A DNA stretch of 64,000 nt, from contig NZ_RCUY01000015.1 of NCBI RefSeq assembly GCF_003667575.1, positions 1-64,000 of the forward strand, read 5' to 3'. This document shows positions 44,116 to 52,431 of this stretch, piece by piece. This DNA is from Mycetocola lacteus (GTDB taxonomy: Bacteria > Actinomycetota > Actinomycetes > Actinomycetales > Microbacteriaceae). Made by a program: the position numbers and the translations under genes. Each line of letters begins with the position of its first letter. Position 1 is the stretch's first letter. The notes under the pieces are model-generated. The model worked only from the letters and a program-made list of their open reading frames with translations, did not search any database and was not told the DNA's origin.

Positions 44116-44850
44116 ATGAACACCCAGGCAACGGGGCCGACCCCCAAACGTCAGCCACTCAAGCGGATCGAAATCGCCCAGCAACTGCGCGAGGCGATCG
44201 TTGAGGGCACCTACGGCAACGGCGAACTCCTTCCCGGAGAAAACGAGCTCGCCGACCGGTTCGATGTGAGCCGAGGCACGATCCGTCGCGCCCTGGAATC
44301 CCTCGCCGAGGAACACCTGGTGGACACCCGAACCGGCATCGGCTCGTTTGTCACCTTCGACGGCCACGCCCTGGACCAGGGAGCCAGCTGGGGAAACGCG
44401 CTCGCACTCGGCGGCATCCAAACCTCGGTGCGGATCCTGCGCGCCGAGCGTATCGTGGATCCCGAGCTGGCCGCGTCGGTCTCCCCCACCGGCATGGAGT
44501 TCCTGGCCCTTGACCGACTCCGCCTCCTCCCCGATGGCACCCCGGTGTCACTTGAGCGCAGCCGCGTTCCCTTTATCGGTGCGCTCGCCCGCGTCCCCGA
44601 GCACGGCCTAGTGGGCGACTCGCTCACCACCACGATGGGCGAGGCCGGACTCGTCCCCGCCAGCGGCGAACAGTGGGTGTCGGCCACCCCGCTCAGCGAG
44701 GCCGATGCGGCCCTGCTGGAGCGCGCGAGTGGCGACCTCTTCCTCAACAGCATTCGGATCACCCGGGACTCCGGCGGCGCCTTCATCGAGAAGGTGGTCT
44801 CCTGGCTCGATCCCGCCCACTTCCGCCTGCACACCTACTTCGGAGCATGA
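44116..44850 (+). CDS. GntR/HutC-family regulator (YegW-like position)
   Basis: A 244-residue regulator. The winged helix (QLREAIVEGTYGNGELLPGENELADRFDVSRGTIRRALESL) is followed by a UTRA effector domain (LALDRLRLLPDGTPVSLERSRVPF). It heads an operon with an ADP-ribosylglycohydrolase, NCS1 permease and PfkB kinase, and is likely its repressor. The mRNA appears leaderless. The inducer should be a nucleoside-like compound. Confidence 0.92.
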   Translation: MNTQATGPTPKRQPLKRIEIAQQLREAIVEGTYGNGELLPGENELADRFDVSRGTIRRALESLAEEHLVDTRTGIGSFVTFDGHALDQGASWGNALALGGIQTSVRILRAERIVDPELAASVSPTGMEFLALDRLRLLPDGTPVSLERSRVPFIGALARVPEHGLVGDSLTTTMGEAGLVPASGEQWVSATPLSEADAALLERASGDLFLNSIRITRDSGGAFIEKVVSWLDPAHFRLHTYFGA

Positions 44851-44852
44851 TC

Positions 44853-45854
44853 ATGACCCACACCACCCCCGGCGAGCGCGCACTCGCCAGCCTCACCGGT
44901 CTCGCCCTCGGCGATGCGCTGGGCATGCCCACGCAGTCGATGTCCCGCGCGCAGATCCGCGCCGACTACGGCACCATCACCGGCATGATCGACGCCGGAC
45001 CGCACCAGGAGATCGCCCACGGGATGCCCGCCGGATCGATCACCGACGACACCGAGCAGGCCCTACTGCTGGCCGAGCACCTGATCGCCGGCAACGGCGA
45101 GGTCAACGTGACCGAGTTCGCCCACGCCCTGCTCGCCTGGGAAGCCGACATGGCCGCCCGCGGTTCCCTCGACCTGCTCGGTCCGTCCACCAAGGCCGCC
45201 CTGGAACGCCTGACCGCCGGGGTTCCGGCCTCCGAATCGGGCAAGTTTGGCACCACCAACGGTGCAGCGATGCGGGTGGCCCCGATCGGGATCGCGCATC
45301 CGGTGGATAACATCGCGGACTTCGTGGATGCCGTAGCCCACACCGCCGAGGTCACCCACAACACCACGCTGGGGATCGCCAGCGCCTCCGCCGTGGGCGC
45401 GATGGTCAGCGCCGGTGTGGCCGGGGCGAGCCTCACCGAAGCCCTGGACATCGCGGTCGCCGCGGCGGCCGAGGGTGAGAAGCGTGGGAACTGGATCGCC
45501 GGCGGCTCGATCTCGCACCGCCTGCGCTGGGCCCTGAACTGGCTGCCTACGGTTCCCGTATCCGAGCGGGAGGATGCCCTCTATCACGTGATCGGAACCT
45601 CGGTCGCGTCCCAGGAATCGGTGGTCGCCGCGATCGCCCTGGCCTCACTCAGCGAGGACCCTTGGGACACCCTGTGCCTGGCCGCGGGCCTCGGTGGCGA
45701 CACCGACACCGTCGCCGCGATCCACGGGGCCGTCCTCGGCGCCGTACACGGACCGGATGCCTGGCCGAGCGACGCGGTCGAGCTGGTCACCCGCGTCAAC
45801 ACCCTCAACCTGCCCCACACGAGCGAGGCTCTCCTCGCCCTGCGCTCCCGCTAG
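44853..45854 (+). CDS. ADP-ribosylglycohydrolase family protein (YegU-like)
   Basis: A 333-residue all-helical hydrolase. The dimetal site is formed by TDD (64-66, in GSITDDTEQ) and GGDTDT (281-286); LALGDALGMPTQ and TNGAAMRVAP are also conserved. Classical members remove ADP-ribose from proteins; members beside a PfkB kinase and nucleoside permease more likely split a small N-ribosyl compound. GGAG is seven bases before the ATG at 44853; an in-frame ATG at 44847 overlaps the gntR stop. Confidence 0.9.
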   Translation: MTHTTPGERALASLTGLALGDALGMPTQSMSRAQIRADYGTITGMIDAGPHQEIAHGMPAGSITDDTEQALLLAEHLIAGNGEVNVTEFAHALLAWEADMAARGSLDLLGPSTKAALERLTAGVPASESGKFGTTNGAAMRVAPIGIAHPVDNIADFVDAVAHTAEVTHNTTLGIASASAVGAMVSAGVAGASLTEALDIAVAAAAEGEKRGNWIAGGSISHRLRWALNWLPTVPVSEREDALYHVIGTSVASQESVVAAIALASLSEDPWDTLCLAAGLGGDTDTVAAIHGAVLGAVHGPDAWPSDAVELVTRVNTLNLPHTSEALLALRSR

Positions 45855-46009
45855 GAACGCACCGACCCCACGCGTTCCTGCGCGGAACGCAGGATCACAG
45901 AAACGTACCTCCCCGCGCTCTTCGCGCCGTCACACCCCTCGCGGGTGTCCTTCCCGTCCCCGAAAACCGCCGACGGAACCTATTCACACAACGAAGTTTG
46001 GAGACCATC

Positions 46010-47416
46010 ATGAGTGAGAGCACACACGGCTCGCTCACCGCCGTCGAGCAGCGAGGGATCGAACCGGTCCCCAGCAGCGAGCGCACCGGAAAGCCATTTG
46101 AGCTGTTCTGGGTGTGGTTCGCCGCGAACATCTCGATCCTCGGCATCCCGCTGGGTGCCACCCTGGTTGCCGTTCAGGCGCTCAACATCTGGCAGGCACT
46201 GCTGGTGGCCGTGATCGGTGCCGGCGGGTCCTTCGCCCTGGTGGGTGTGGTCTCGATCGCCGGTCGCCGCGGTGGCGCCCCGAGCATGACCCTGTCCCGG
46301 GCGACCTTCGGTCCGCGCGGCAACATGGGCCCCACCTTTGTCTCGCTGCTCTCGCGCTGGGGTTGGGAAACCGTCAACACCACAACCGCCGCGTTTGTAC
46401 TGCTGTCGCTGTTCTCGATCCTGTTTGGTTCCTCGGCCAATGCCAAGTCGGTTCCGGTGCTCACAATCATCGCGATCCTGGTGTTTGAGGGCTGCACCCT
46501 GCTGGTGTCGGGCCTCGGGCACGGCGCGATCCTGGTCATTCAGAAGTGGGCCACCTGGATCTTCGGGGCACTGAACATCTTTGTGGGCATCTTCCTGATC
46601 GCCAACGTCAACTGGCACGCGGTCCTCTCGGCACCGGGCGGCTCGTTTGGCGCCGTTCTGCTGGGCGTTGCGACCATCGCCGCCGGAACCGGAATTGGCT
46701 GGGCCAACTCGGGTGCCGACATGGCCCGCTACCAGCACGCCTCCGCCAAGGCCGGCCACCTGATCATGGTCAGCGCCGCCGGTGCCGGCATCCCGCTGGT
46801 GCTGCTGATCGGTCTGGGCGCGCTGCTGACCGCCGGCAACCCCGAGCTGGCCTCGGCCACCGACCCGGTTGCCGCGATCCGCGAGCTGCTGCCGACCTGG
46901 ATGGCCGCCCCGTACCTGATCGCCGCGTTTGGCGGGCTGCTGCTCTCCAACCACCTGTCGGTGTACTCGGCCGGGCTCACCACGATCACCCTGGGATTCC
47001 GGATCCGGCGTGTCTACGCGGTCGCCGTGGATGTGGTGGTGACCCTGATCGGTTCGCTCTACTTCATGCTCGGGGCCGACTCCTTCTACGGACCGTTCAT
47101 CGCGTTCATCTCGCTGCTGGCGATCCCGATCACCGCCTGGCTGGGTGTCTTCCTGGCCGATATGATCCGTCGCCGCTGGTATGACCCGGAGGCGCTGCTG
47201 GACATGTCGCCGGCCGGACGCTACTGGTACCGCGGCGGCATCGAGTGGCGTGCCACCGGAGTCTGGATCGTTGCCCTGGTTGTGGGCTATGTGATGCTCG
47301 CGATGGATCAGGGCGGTATCGCCTGGCTGGTCACCCTGGTGATCGCGGGCCTCGGCTACCTCGCCCTGGGCGGTGCCCGCGGCACCGTCAGCGATCCCGA
47401 ACTCGGCCGCAAGTAA
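46010..47416 (+). CDS. NCS1-family nucleobase/nucleoside permease (CodB-like)
   Basis: A 468-residue transporter with twelve helices. NCS1 features: FAANISILGIPLGATLV in helix 1, GPRGNMGPTFVSLLSRWGWETVN and GIGWANSGADMARYQ. It would import a purine, pyrimidine, hydantoin or nucleoside. TTTGGAG precedes the ATG. In E. coli the equivalent place is taken by YegT, an MFS nucleoside-type transporter. A 155-bp gap with a small hairpin (45872-45890) separates it from the hydrolase gene. Confidence 0.9.
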   Translation: MSESTHGSLTAVEQRGIEPVPSSERTGKPFELFWVWFAANISILGIPLGATLVAVQALNIWQALLVAVIGAGGSFALVGVVSIAGRRGGAPSMTLSRATFGPRGNMGPTFVSLLSRWGWETVNTTTAAFVLLSLFSILFGSSANAKSVPVLTIIAILVFEGCTLLVSGLGHGAILVIQKWATWIFGALNIFVGIFLIANVNWHAVLSAPGGSFGAVLLGVATIAAGTGIGWANSGADMARYQHASAKAGHLIMVSAAGAGIPLVLLIGLGALLTAGNPELASATDPVAAIRELLPTWMAAPYLIAAFGGLLLSNHLSVYSAGLTTITLGFRIRRVYAVAVDVVVTLIGSLYFMLGADSFYGPFIAFISLLAIPITAWLGVFLADMIRRRWYDPEALLDMSPAGRYWYRGGIEWRATGVWIVALVVGYVMLAMDQGGIAWLVTLVIAGLGYLALGGARGTVSDPELGRK

Positions 47417-47457
47417 ACCTCTCACTACCCGAATTACCCGCCTTCAGGAGGCATCCC

Positions 47458-48387
47458 GTGTCTGAACCCCGACTCATCTTTACCGGCAACGTGATCGTTG
47501 ACCTGGTCATGAACGTGACCACCATGCCCGAGGCTGGGGGCGACACCGTCGCCCATGATTCCGACATCACCGCGGGCGGCGGCCTGAACACGATGGTCGC
47601 CGCCCGCCGGGACGGTCTGCCGGTGGTTTTTGCCGGGCAGTACGGCTCCGGGCACTTCGGCGGGATCGTCCGGGCGGCGCTGAACGCGGGCGGCTTTGAG
47701 ATCCTGCTGCCCGGACTGGATGACCAGGACAGCGGCTACTGCGTGGCCATCGTGGATGCCAGCACCGAGCGCACGTTTGTGACCGTGGTGGGAGCCGAGG
47801 GGCACCTGACCCTCGATGATCTCCGGCAGGCGGACGCCACGGCTCACGACCTGGTGTACGTCTCGGGGTACAGCCTGGCGCACCCGGTCAATGCGGCCAG
47901 TCTGCCGATCTGGTTGGAGGAGCTGCCGGCCGAGACCCGGGTGATCGCCGATCCCTCTCCCCTGGTGACCGAGCTGGATCCGGCCCTGCTGGCCCGGGTG
48001 TTTGCGCGCACCGACATCCTCAGCGCCAACGAGCGCGAGGCCGGCCTGCTCGCTCCGGGCACCGATGCGCGTGGCGCGGCCGATGTGCTACGCTCACGCA
48101 TCCGCCCGGGCGGCACCGTGATCGTGCGCGAGGGTGCACTGGGCTGCTGGGTCGCCACCGGCGATGCCGAGCCGGTTCTGGTCCCGGGATTTGCGGTGGA
48201 GGCCGTGGATTCCAACGGGGCCGGGGACGCCCACGGCGGCGTCCTGGCCGCCGGGCTCGCCCGCGGGCTCGACCCGGTCTCGGCGGCCCGCCGGGCCAAC
48301 GCCGCCGCAGCCATCGCGGTGACCCGCCGCGGCCCGGCCACCGCCCCCGAGGCCGCCGAGATCGACGACTTCCTGGCATCACGCTAG
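47458..48387 (+). CDS. PfkB-family sugar/nucleoside kinase (YegV-like)
   Basis: A 309-residue kinase. The N-terminal Gly pair lies in ITAGGGLNTMVAARRDG and the anion hole GAGD at 254-257, with Asp257 as base; His follows where Phe is usual (DAHGG). AGGAGG before the GTG at 47458 sets the start. Last in the GntR-hydrolase-permease operon, it probably phosphorylates the sugar released by the hydrolase or the imported nucleoside. Confidence 0.9.
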   Translation: MSEPRLIFTGNVIVDLVMNVTTMPEAGGDTVAHDSDITAGGGLNTMVAARRDGLPVVFAGQYGSGHFGGIVRAALNAGGFEILLPGLDDQDSGYCVAIVDASTERTFVTVVGAEGHLTLDDLRQADATAHDLVYVSGYSLAHPVNAASLPIWLEELPAETRVIADPSPLVTELDPALLARVFARTDILSANEREAGLLAPGTDARGAADVLRSRIRPGGTVIVREGALGCWVATGDAEPVLVPGFAVEAVDSNGAGDAHGGVLAAGLARGLDPVSAARRANAAAAIAVTRRGPATAPEAAEIDDFLASR

Positions 48388-48524
48388 ATTTTGCACGCGG
48401 TGCCGCGCTCCGGCGGCGGCCACCTCTGAGGGATCCGACCGTCCAGGCGGCACCGCATGCCAGCCCACACACACGCATCCCCGTTCCCGATACGTTGACG
48501 GTACATAACGATCGAGGGGGCAAC

Positions 48525-49013
48525 GTGTACGACAGCAGTATCCGGATTGGCCCCGAGGACCGGGCGAATGCTCGACGAGCACTCACCGACACCTATATAT
48601 CGCGGGCCCTGCAGGTTTCCGCGCTGATAGTCCTCCCGCTGGCCCTCCTTCTCACGGGCCTCATGCTGATCTTCACGCCGAGCGGGGTCGGGTTCACCGT
48701 CCTGGGAATGATCCTGGCCATGACGGCGCTGTGTGCCTGGGCGATGGGGACGCTGCGCCGTCGGGTCCGGCATGTGATCGATGTGGGATGGCCCGAGGAG
48801 GCCCCGCTGCGGCTGCATATCAACCCGCGGATGCTCACCATCGATGGACCGTTCACAACCTCGGCTTTGCCGCAGGATGCGATCACCGCGGTGACCCGTC
48901 GACACGGTACGGTTGTCATTCGCTGCACCGCCGAACGCACGGTGTTTATTCTGCCCGAGCGGATGCTCAGCGAGGACGCCCTGGCGCTGATCGGGACCCC
49001 GCGGGCCGCATAG
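48525..49013 (+). CDS. Small membrane protein with YcxB-like domain
   Basis: A 162-residue protein with two adjacent helices (about 40-90) and a C-terminal soluble domain (PLRLHINPRMLTIDGPFTTSALPQDAITAVTRRHGTVVIRC, then VFILPERMLSEDALALI) like YcxB/PH-type domains. Role unknown. GAGGGGG lies just before the GTG at 48525, which is preferred to an upstream in-frame start at 48495. Confidence 0.75.
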   Translation: MYDSSIRIGPEDRANARRALTDTYISRALQVSALIVLPLALLLTGLMLIFTPSGVGFTVLGMILAMTALCAWAMGTLRRRVRHVIDVGWPEEAPLRLHINPRMLTIDGPFTTSALPQDAITAVTRRHGTVVIRCTAERTVFILPERMLSEDALALIGTPRAA

Positions 49014-49077
49014 GCCCGCGGACCAATCCGGCAACACCACTGGAATAACCCCCGGTGCTTCGTGGTTGGATGGGTAC

Positions 49078-49482
49078 ATGACTACCACCGTGATGACCGC
49101 CGATACCCACGATGAGACCGTCACCGACGGAATCGTCCTGATCGATTTCTGGGCCGACTGGTGTGGCCCCTGCAAGAACTTCGCCCCGGTTTTTGAGGCG
49201 GCCTCCGAGCAGCACTCCGACATCACCTTCGCCAAGGTGGACACCGAGGACCAGCGCGAGCTCGCCGGCTCCTACGGCATCACCTCGATCCCGACCCTCG
49301 TCGCCTACCGCGACGGCATCCCCATGTTCTCCCAGGCCGGCGCACTGCCCGCCCCCGCGCTGGAAAACCTGATCGAGCAGCTGCGCGGCGTGGACATGGA
49401 CGTCGTGCGCAAGGAGTACGCCGAGCAGGTCGCCGCCTATAAGGCCCAGCAGGCACTCGAGGCCGAGGGCGAAAACGCCTAG
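49078..49482 (+). CDS. Thioredoxin
   Basis: A 134-residue thioredoxin with WCGPC at 28-32 and cis-proline in TSIPTLVAYRDG. The C-terminus is about 25 residues longer than in E. coli TrxA and highly helical (VVRKEYAEQVAAYKAQQALEAEGENA). Reduces protein disulfides in the cytosol. Followed by a strong terminator. Confidence 0.93.
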   Translation: MTTTVMTADTHDETVTDGIVLIDFWADWCGPCKNFAPVFEAASEQHSDITFAKVDTEDQRELAGSYGITSIPTLVAYRDGIPMFSQAGALPAPALENLIEQLRGVDMDVVRKEYAEQVAAYKAQQALEAEGENA

Positions 49483-49498
49483 CCTCCCCTCCTCACGA

Positions 49499-49528
49499 CA
49501 AACGCCACCGGAAAACCGGTGGCGTTTG
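49499..49528. terminator. Terminator after the thioredoxin gene
   Basis: A perfect 13-bp stem (49499-49511 with 49516-49528) and AAAA loop. It serves the thioredoxin gene and possibly the convergent gene at 49550. Its core CGCCACCGG/CCGGTGGCG is repeated in the hairpin at 51560-51592. Confidence 0.88.
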
Positions 49529-49549
49529 TCTTAGTGCTAGGTATTGGTT

Positions 49550-50338
49550 TTAGACCGAATCATCAGACTCGGGCAACAGGCTCTTCCACTTCTTTCCGTG
49601 CAGCTCCTCCACCCGCATCAGCGCCTTCTCTGGGTCGGTCAACATCCACCGTTCCTCGGGATGATCCAGATAGTGTCTGAGCACAATCGCAATGACGTTG
49701 ACGTCCGAATTCGTTCGCGGTCCAACCACGCGTAATTTCTTCCCCGTATGAGAAGAAACGATGGTTTCCGGCATATGTTTTCTCACAACATCAATTCCCG
49801 AGATGAGATCCCAAGGAATTGCTGTCCAGGCTTCGGCAACGCCGGCTTCGGTGAGGATAACTCCCCGCGGCTTCACCAGGTGGACCAGGACGCCAACAAC
49901 GGCGCCCCAAAAAAACAAGGCGAACGCGCTGAAGAGCACCGCTCTGACGGAAAACGTGCCACGTACCTGGGCACTGGAGATCGCAAGAAAAGCGAATACC
50001 GTAGTGGTCACCGCCCCCACAACGACGCCACCGTACCTCATCAGCTGTCCAAGCCAAGATTGCGCAAAACGCAACGAGCCCATTTTCTGCACAACACTCA
50101 CCGTGCCCAATTGCACTCGATTGTTGATGTAGATCAGCAAGATGAACAAATAAAAAAACGCGACGAACGCGGAGAAATACAGGACCTTGGCTGCCGCAGA
50201 TGGAATCACAATTCCGAACACTGCCGCGACAACGCACATCGACGTGAAGAGGACGTACTGACCGGTTGATAGTTTGCCAATTGGGGCTGGTACGCCGTCC
50301 TCGGCCACCATCCACACTCGTCGTCTTCGTACGGTCAT
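49550..50338 (-). CDS. Membrane protein with PH-like C-terminal domain, paralog 2
   Basis: A 262-residue protein. Four hydrophobic segments lie between about 25 and 155; the C-terminal domain (GVILTEAGVAEAWTAIPWDLISGI) ends in DVNV-x6-RHYLDHPEERWMLTDPEKALMRVEELHG. It is a paralog of the gene at 38616 next to the WXG locus and of the gene at 50416. GAGGAA precedes the ATG. Function unknown; may be an orphan immunity-type protein. Confidence 0.7.
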   Translation of the reverse strand: MTVRRRRVWMVAEDGVPAPIGKLSTGQYVLFTSMCVVAAVFGIVIPSAAAKVLYFSAFVAFFYLFILLIYINNRVQLGTVSVVQKMGSLRFAQSWLGQLMRYGGVVVGAVTTTVFAFLAISSAQVRGTFSVRAVLFSAFALFFWGAVVGVLVHLVKPRGVILTEAGVAEAWTAIPWDLISGIDVVRKHMPETIVSSHTGKKLRVVGPRTNSDVNVIAIVLRHYLDHPEERWMLTDPEKALMRVEELHGKKWKSLLPESDDSV

Positions 50339-50415
50339 TTCCTCGTCCCCCTAGTAGTTCGCAGACGCGACGACTTCAAAATCACGGGAAATGCCAGCGT
50401 CAGCGGCCCTACAGG

Positions 50416-51207
50416 TCAGTCTTCCAACAGGCTGCGGCGCTTCTCCCCATAGAGTTCCTCCACGCGATCCAACGCGTGGTTGGCATCTGTGAGCATCCAG
50501 CGCTCCGCCGGATGCTCAAGAAAGTGTCGAACGACGACCGCAACCACGTTGACATCGGATCCGATCTGCGGAGATGGGATCCGGATCGGCTTACCCTGAC
50601 GGGTCGTGAGCACAAGATTTGCCGTCCGTCGCTTTTCGACCGAGACCCGTTCGATCTGTTCCCAGCTCAGCCGAAGTTTCCGGTTCCCACGGATGCCAGC
50701 GAGCCCGTGTTCGCTCAGGTTAAGCCCCCTCGGGTTGGGCAAACGCCAGAGCATATGAACGAGTGCGGACACCATCAAGACCGTTGACACAGCAAAAAAC
50801 ACGGCCCCCAACGAGAATCGACCGCGCGCGACAGCCAGGTCGAGAAACACGGCCGCACCAATCGCGACGAACGCGGTTTGCACAAGAATAAATCCCCATT
50901 GCATCCCCTCAACGAGCTCCGCTACCGCGAAGGACAACCCCTCCCCCGGAGTAACCACGCTCACGAGACGGGGTTTCAACACCGACGACGTCACACTGAC
51001 ATTCACCAACATGGCCACGAAATATCCGGCAAGGGCAAAAAAGAAGATCCTCAGATCCGCATCGCTCACCAAGAACCCGACCACAAGCGCACCTACCGTG
51101 AGCGGGCCAAGCATGACAATGATGCCCAGAATACTCCCGGTGCGAGGTGGAGTAGTCGCGGCAACGAACGGAGCAACTCCGCGCACCTGCCTACGCTGTA
51201 TGACCAC
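50416..51207 (-). CDS. Membrane protein with PH-like C-terminal domain, paralog 3
   Basis: A 263-residue protein, same plan as the genes at 49550 and 38616: four hydrophobic segments, then GLNLSEHGLAGIRGNRKLRLSWEQIERV and a DVNV-x6-RHFLEHPAERWMLTDANHALDRVEELYG end. The C-terminal 60 residues are closest to paralog 2. G+C is lower than in the flanks. It follows no recognisable toxin gene. The two paralogs are separated by 77 bp. Confidence 0.7.
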   Translation of the reverse strand: MVIQRRQVRGVAPFVAATTPPRTGSILGIIVMLGPLTVGALVVGFLVSDADLRIFFFALAGYFVAMLVNVSVTSSVLKPRLVSVVTPGEGLSFAVAELVEGMQWGFILVQTAFVAIGAAVFLDLAVARGRFSLGAVFFAVSTVLMVSALVHMLWRLPNPRGLNLSEHGLAGIRGNRKLRLSWEQIERVSVEKRRTANLVLTTRQGKPIRIPSPQIGSDVNVVAVVVRHFLEHPAERWMLTDANHALDRVEELYGEKRRSLLED

Positions 51208-51559
51208 TAGAGTCCTTTCGCATAGACGGCTGAGAACACAACTTCACACGATCGGGCGATCCCAGCACCTATGGACCCCCGAATATCGTCTGGGACCGCC
51301 GAGGCACAGAGCCTGACGGATCCGAACTAGTGGGACAAGCATTCCCGAGTTCTTACTCATCTGGCCCTGCCACATTCACAGATGGAGTGAAGTCCCCACG
51401 CTAGCGCACACGACCCAACACGGGATTGGCTTATGAGGATTGTGTACTAGATCCACGTCATACCGTGGACAACAGGGCGCACGATTTCGGACAAGGAGGA
51501 CAGACTCGGATATTCGCCTCAGCTCATTGACTCGGGCTCGGACTGGCACCTGGGCAAAC
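51208..51559. other. Gene-free stretch upstream of paralog 3
   Basis: About 350 bases without a credible gene. It should contain the promoter of the gene at 50416. The only open frame of note (51376-51561, minus) has no ribosome site and an implausible composition. No repeat or RNA structure stands out. Confidence 0.5.
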
Positions 51560-51592
51560 AAAAATCGCCACCGGAATCCGGTGGCGATTTTT
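51560..51592 (-). terminator. Terminator of tRNA-Tyr
   Basis: A perfect 15-bp stem (51560-51574 with 51578-51592) and three-base loop, flanked by A and T runs, starting 2 bp past the tRNA 3' end. Confidence 0.9.
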
Positions 51593-51594
51593 CA

Positions 51595-51679
51595 TGGTGG
51601 TGGGTGAGGGATTCGAACCCCCGAAGTCTACGACAGCTGAGTTACAGTCAGATCCCTTTGGCCGCTTGGGTAACCCACC
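51595..51679 (-). tRNA. tRNA-Tyr (GUA)
   Basis: Class II tRNA with a long variable arm: acceptor GGTGGGT-ACCCACC, anticodon loop CTGTAAC with GTA, T arm GGGGG-TTCGAAT-CCCTC. CCA is encoded (51595-51597). It sits beside the membrane-protein island at 49.55-51.2 kb. Confidence 0.95.
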
Positions 51680-51817
51680 AAATGCGCGCTCAACCAACTT
51701 TGTCAGCCAACCGAAGGCGCGTCATTATTCTACCCACGGAGTCACACGAATATAAAATCGAGGGCGCGCACGGCGCGTTTCCGGGTTTTCGGGCGTGTCG
51801 CGGGGGCACCGATCGCC

Positions 51818-51823
51818 TACACT
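51818..51823 (+). promoter_or_regulatory. -10 box of a leaderless yajQ mRNA
   Basis: TACACT ends six bases before the ATG at 51830; no ribosome site is present between them. Confidence 0.55.
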
Positions 51824-51829
51824 GGATCC

Positions 51830-52318
51830 ATGGCAGATTCATCGTTCGACATCGTCAGCAAGGTAGACAAGCAGGAGGCGAACAACGCCCTCAACCAGGC
51901 CCAGAAGGAGATCGAGCAGCGCTACGACTTCAAGGGAACCGGGGCGTCGATCGACTGGAGCGGCGAGAAGGTACTCATCAAGGCAAACACCGAGGACCGT
52001 GCACTCGCGATCCTCGACGTGTTCCAGACCAAGCTCATCAAGCGCGGCATCTCGCTGAAGAGCCTGGATGCCGGCGAGCCCTACCCCTCCGGTAAGGAAT
52101 ACCGCATCGAGTCCTCGCTCAAGGACGGCATCGCCCAGGACAACGCCAAGAAGATCAACAAGATCATCCGCGACGAGGGTCCCAAGGGTGTCAAGAGCCA
52201 GGTTCAGGGCGACGAGCTGCGGGTGCAGTCCAAGAGCCGCGACGACCTGCAGGCCGTCATGGCACTGCTCAAGGGCAGCGACCTCGACATCGACCTCCAG
52301 TTTGTAAACTTCCGCTAG
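51830..52318 (+). CDS. yajQ: YajQ-family nucleotide-binding protein (UPF0234)
   Basis: A 162-residue protein of two ferredoxin-like halves. Family signature at the start ([20 protein letters not shown]) and [40 protein letters not shown]. Some members bind cyclic di-GMP or GTP; the role in actinobacteria is not settled. Monocistronic, followed by a strong terminator. Confidence 0.95.
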   Translation: MADSSFDIVSKVDKQEANNALNQAQKEIEQRYDFKGTGASIDWSGEKVLIKANTEDRALAILDVFQTKLIKRGISLKSLDAGEPYPSGKEYRIESSLKDGIAQDNAKKINKIIRDEGPKGVKSQVQGDELRVQSKSRDDLQAVMALLKGSDLDIDLQFVNFR

Positions 52319-52327
52319 ACGCGGCAC

Positions 52328-52371
52328 AACGGCCGTGGGTCGCATCCGACAGGGTGCGACCCACGGCCGTT
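52328..52371 (+). terminator. Terminator after yajQ
   Basis: A 16-bp stem (52328-52343 with 52356-52371) followed by TTT, ten bases past the stop. Confidence 0.92.
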
Positions 52372-52431
52372 TTTCTGTGTCTTCACGCACTGGCCGAAGC
52401 GCGGACGGGACGCCCGGCCTCGGTGTCAGCC

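Noticed and set aside
45980..47425. 481-residue minus-strand open frame
   Set aside because: Antisense shadow of the NCS1 permease gene.
51376..51561. 61-residue minus-strand open frame
   Set aside because: No ribosome site, no domain, and odd composition (clustered Cys, Arg and Pro).
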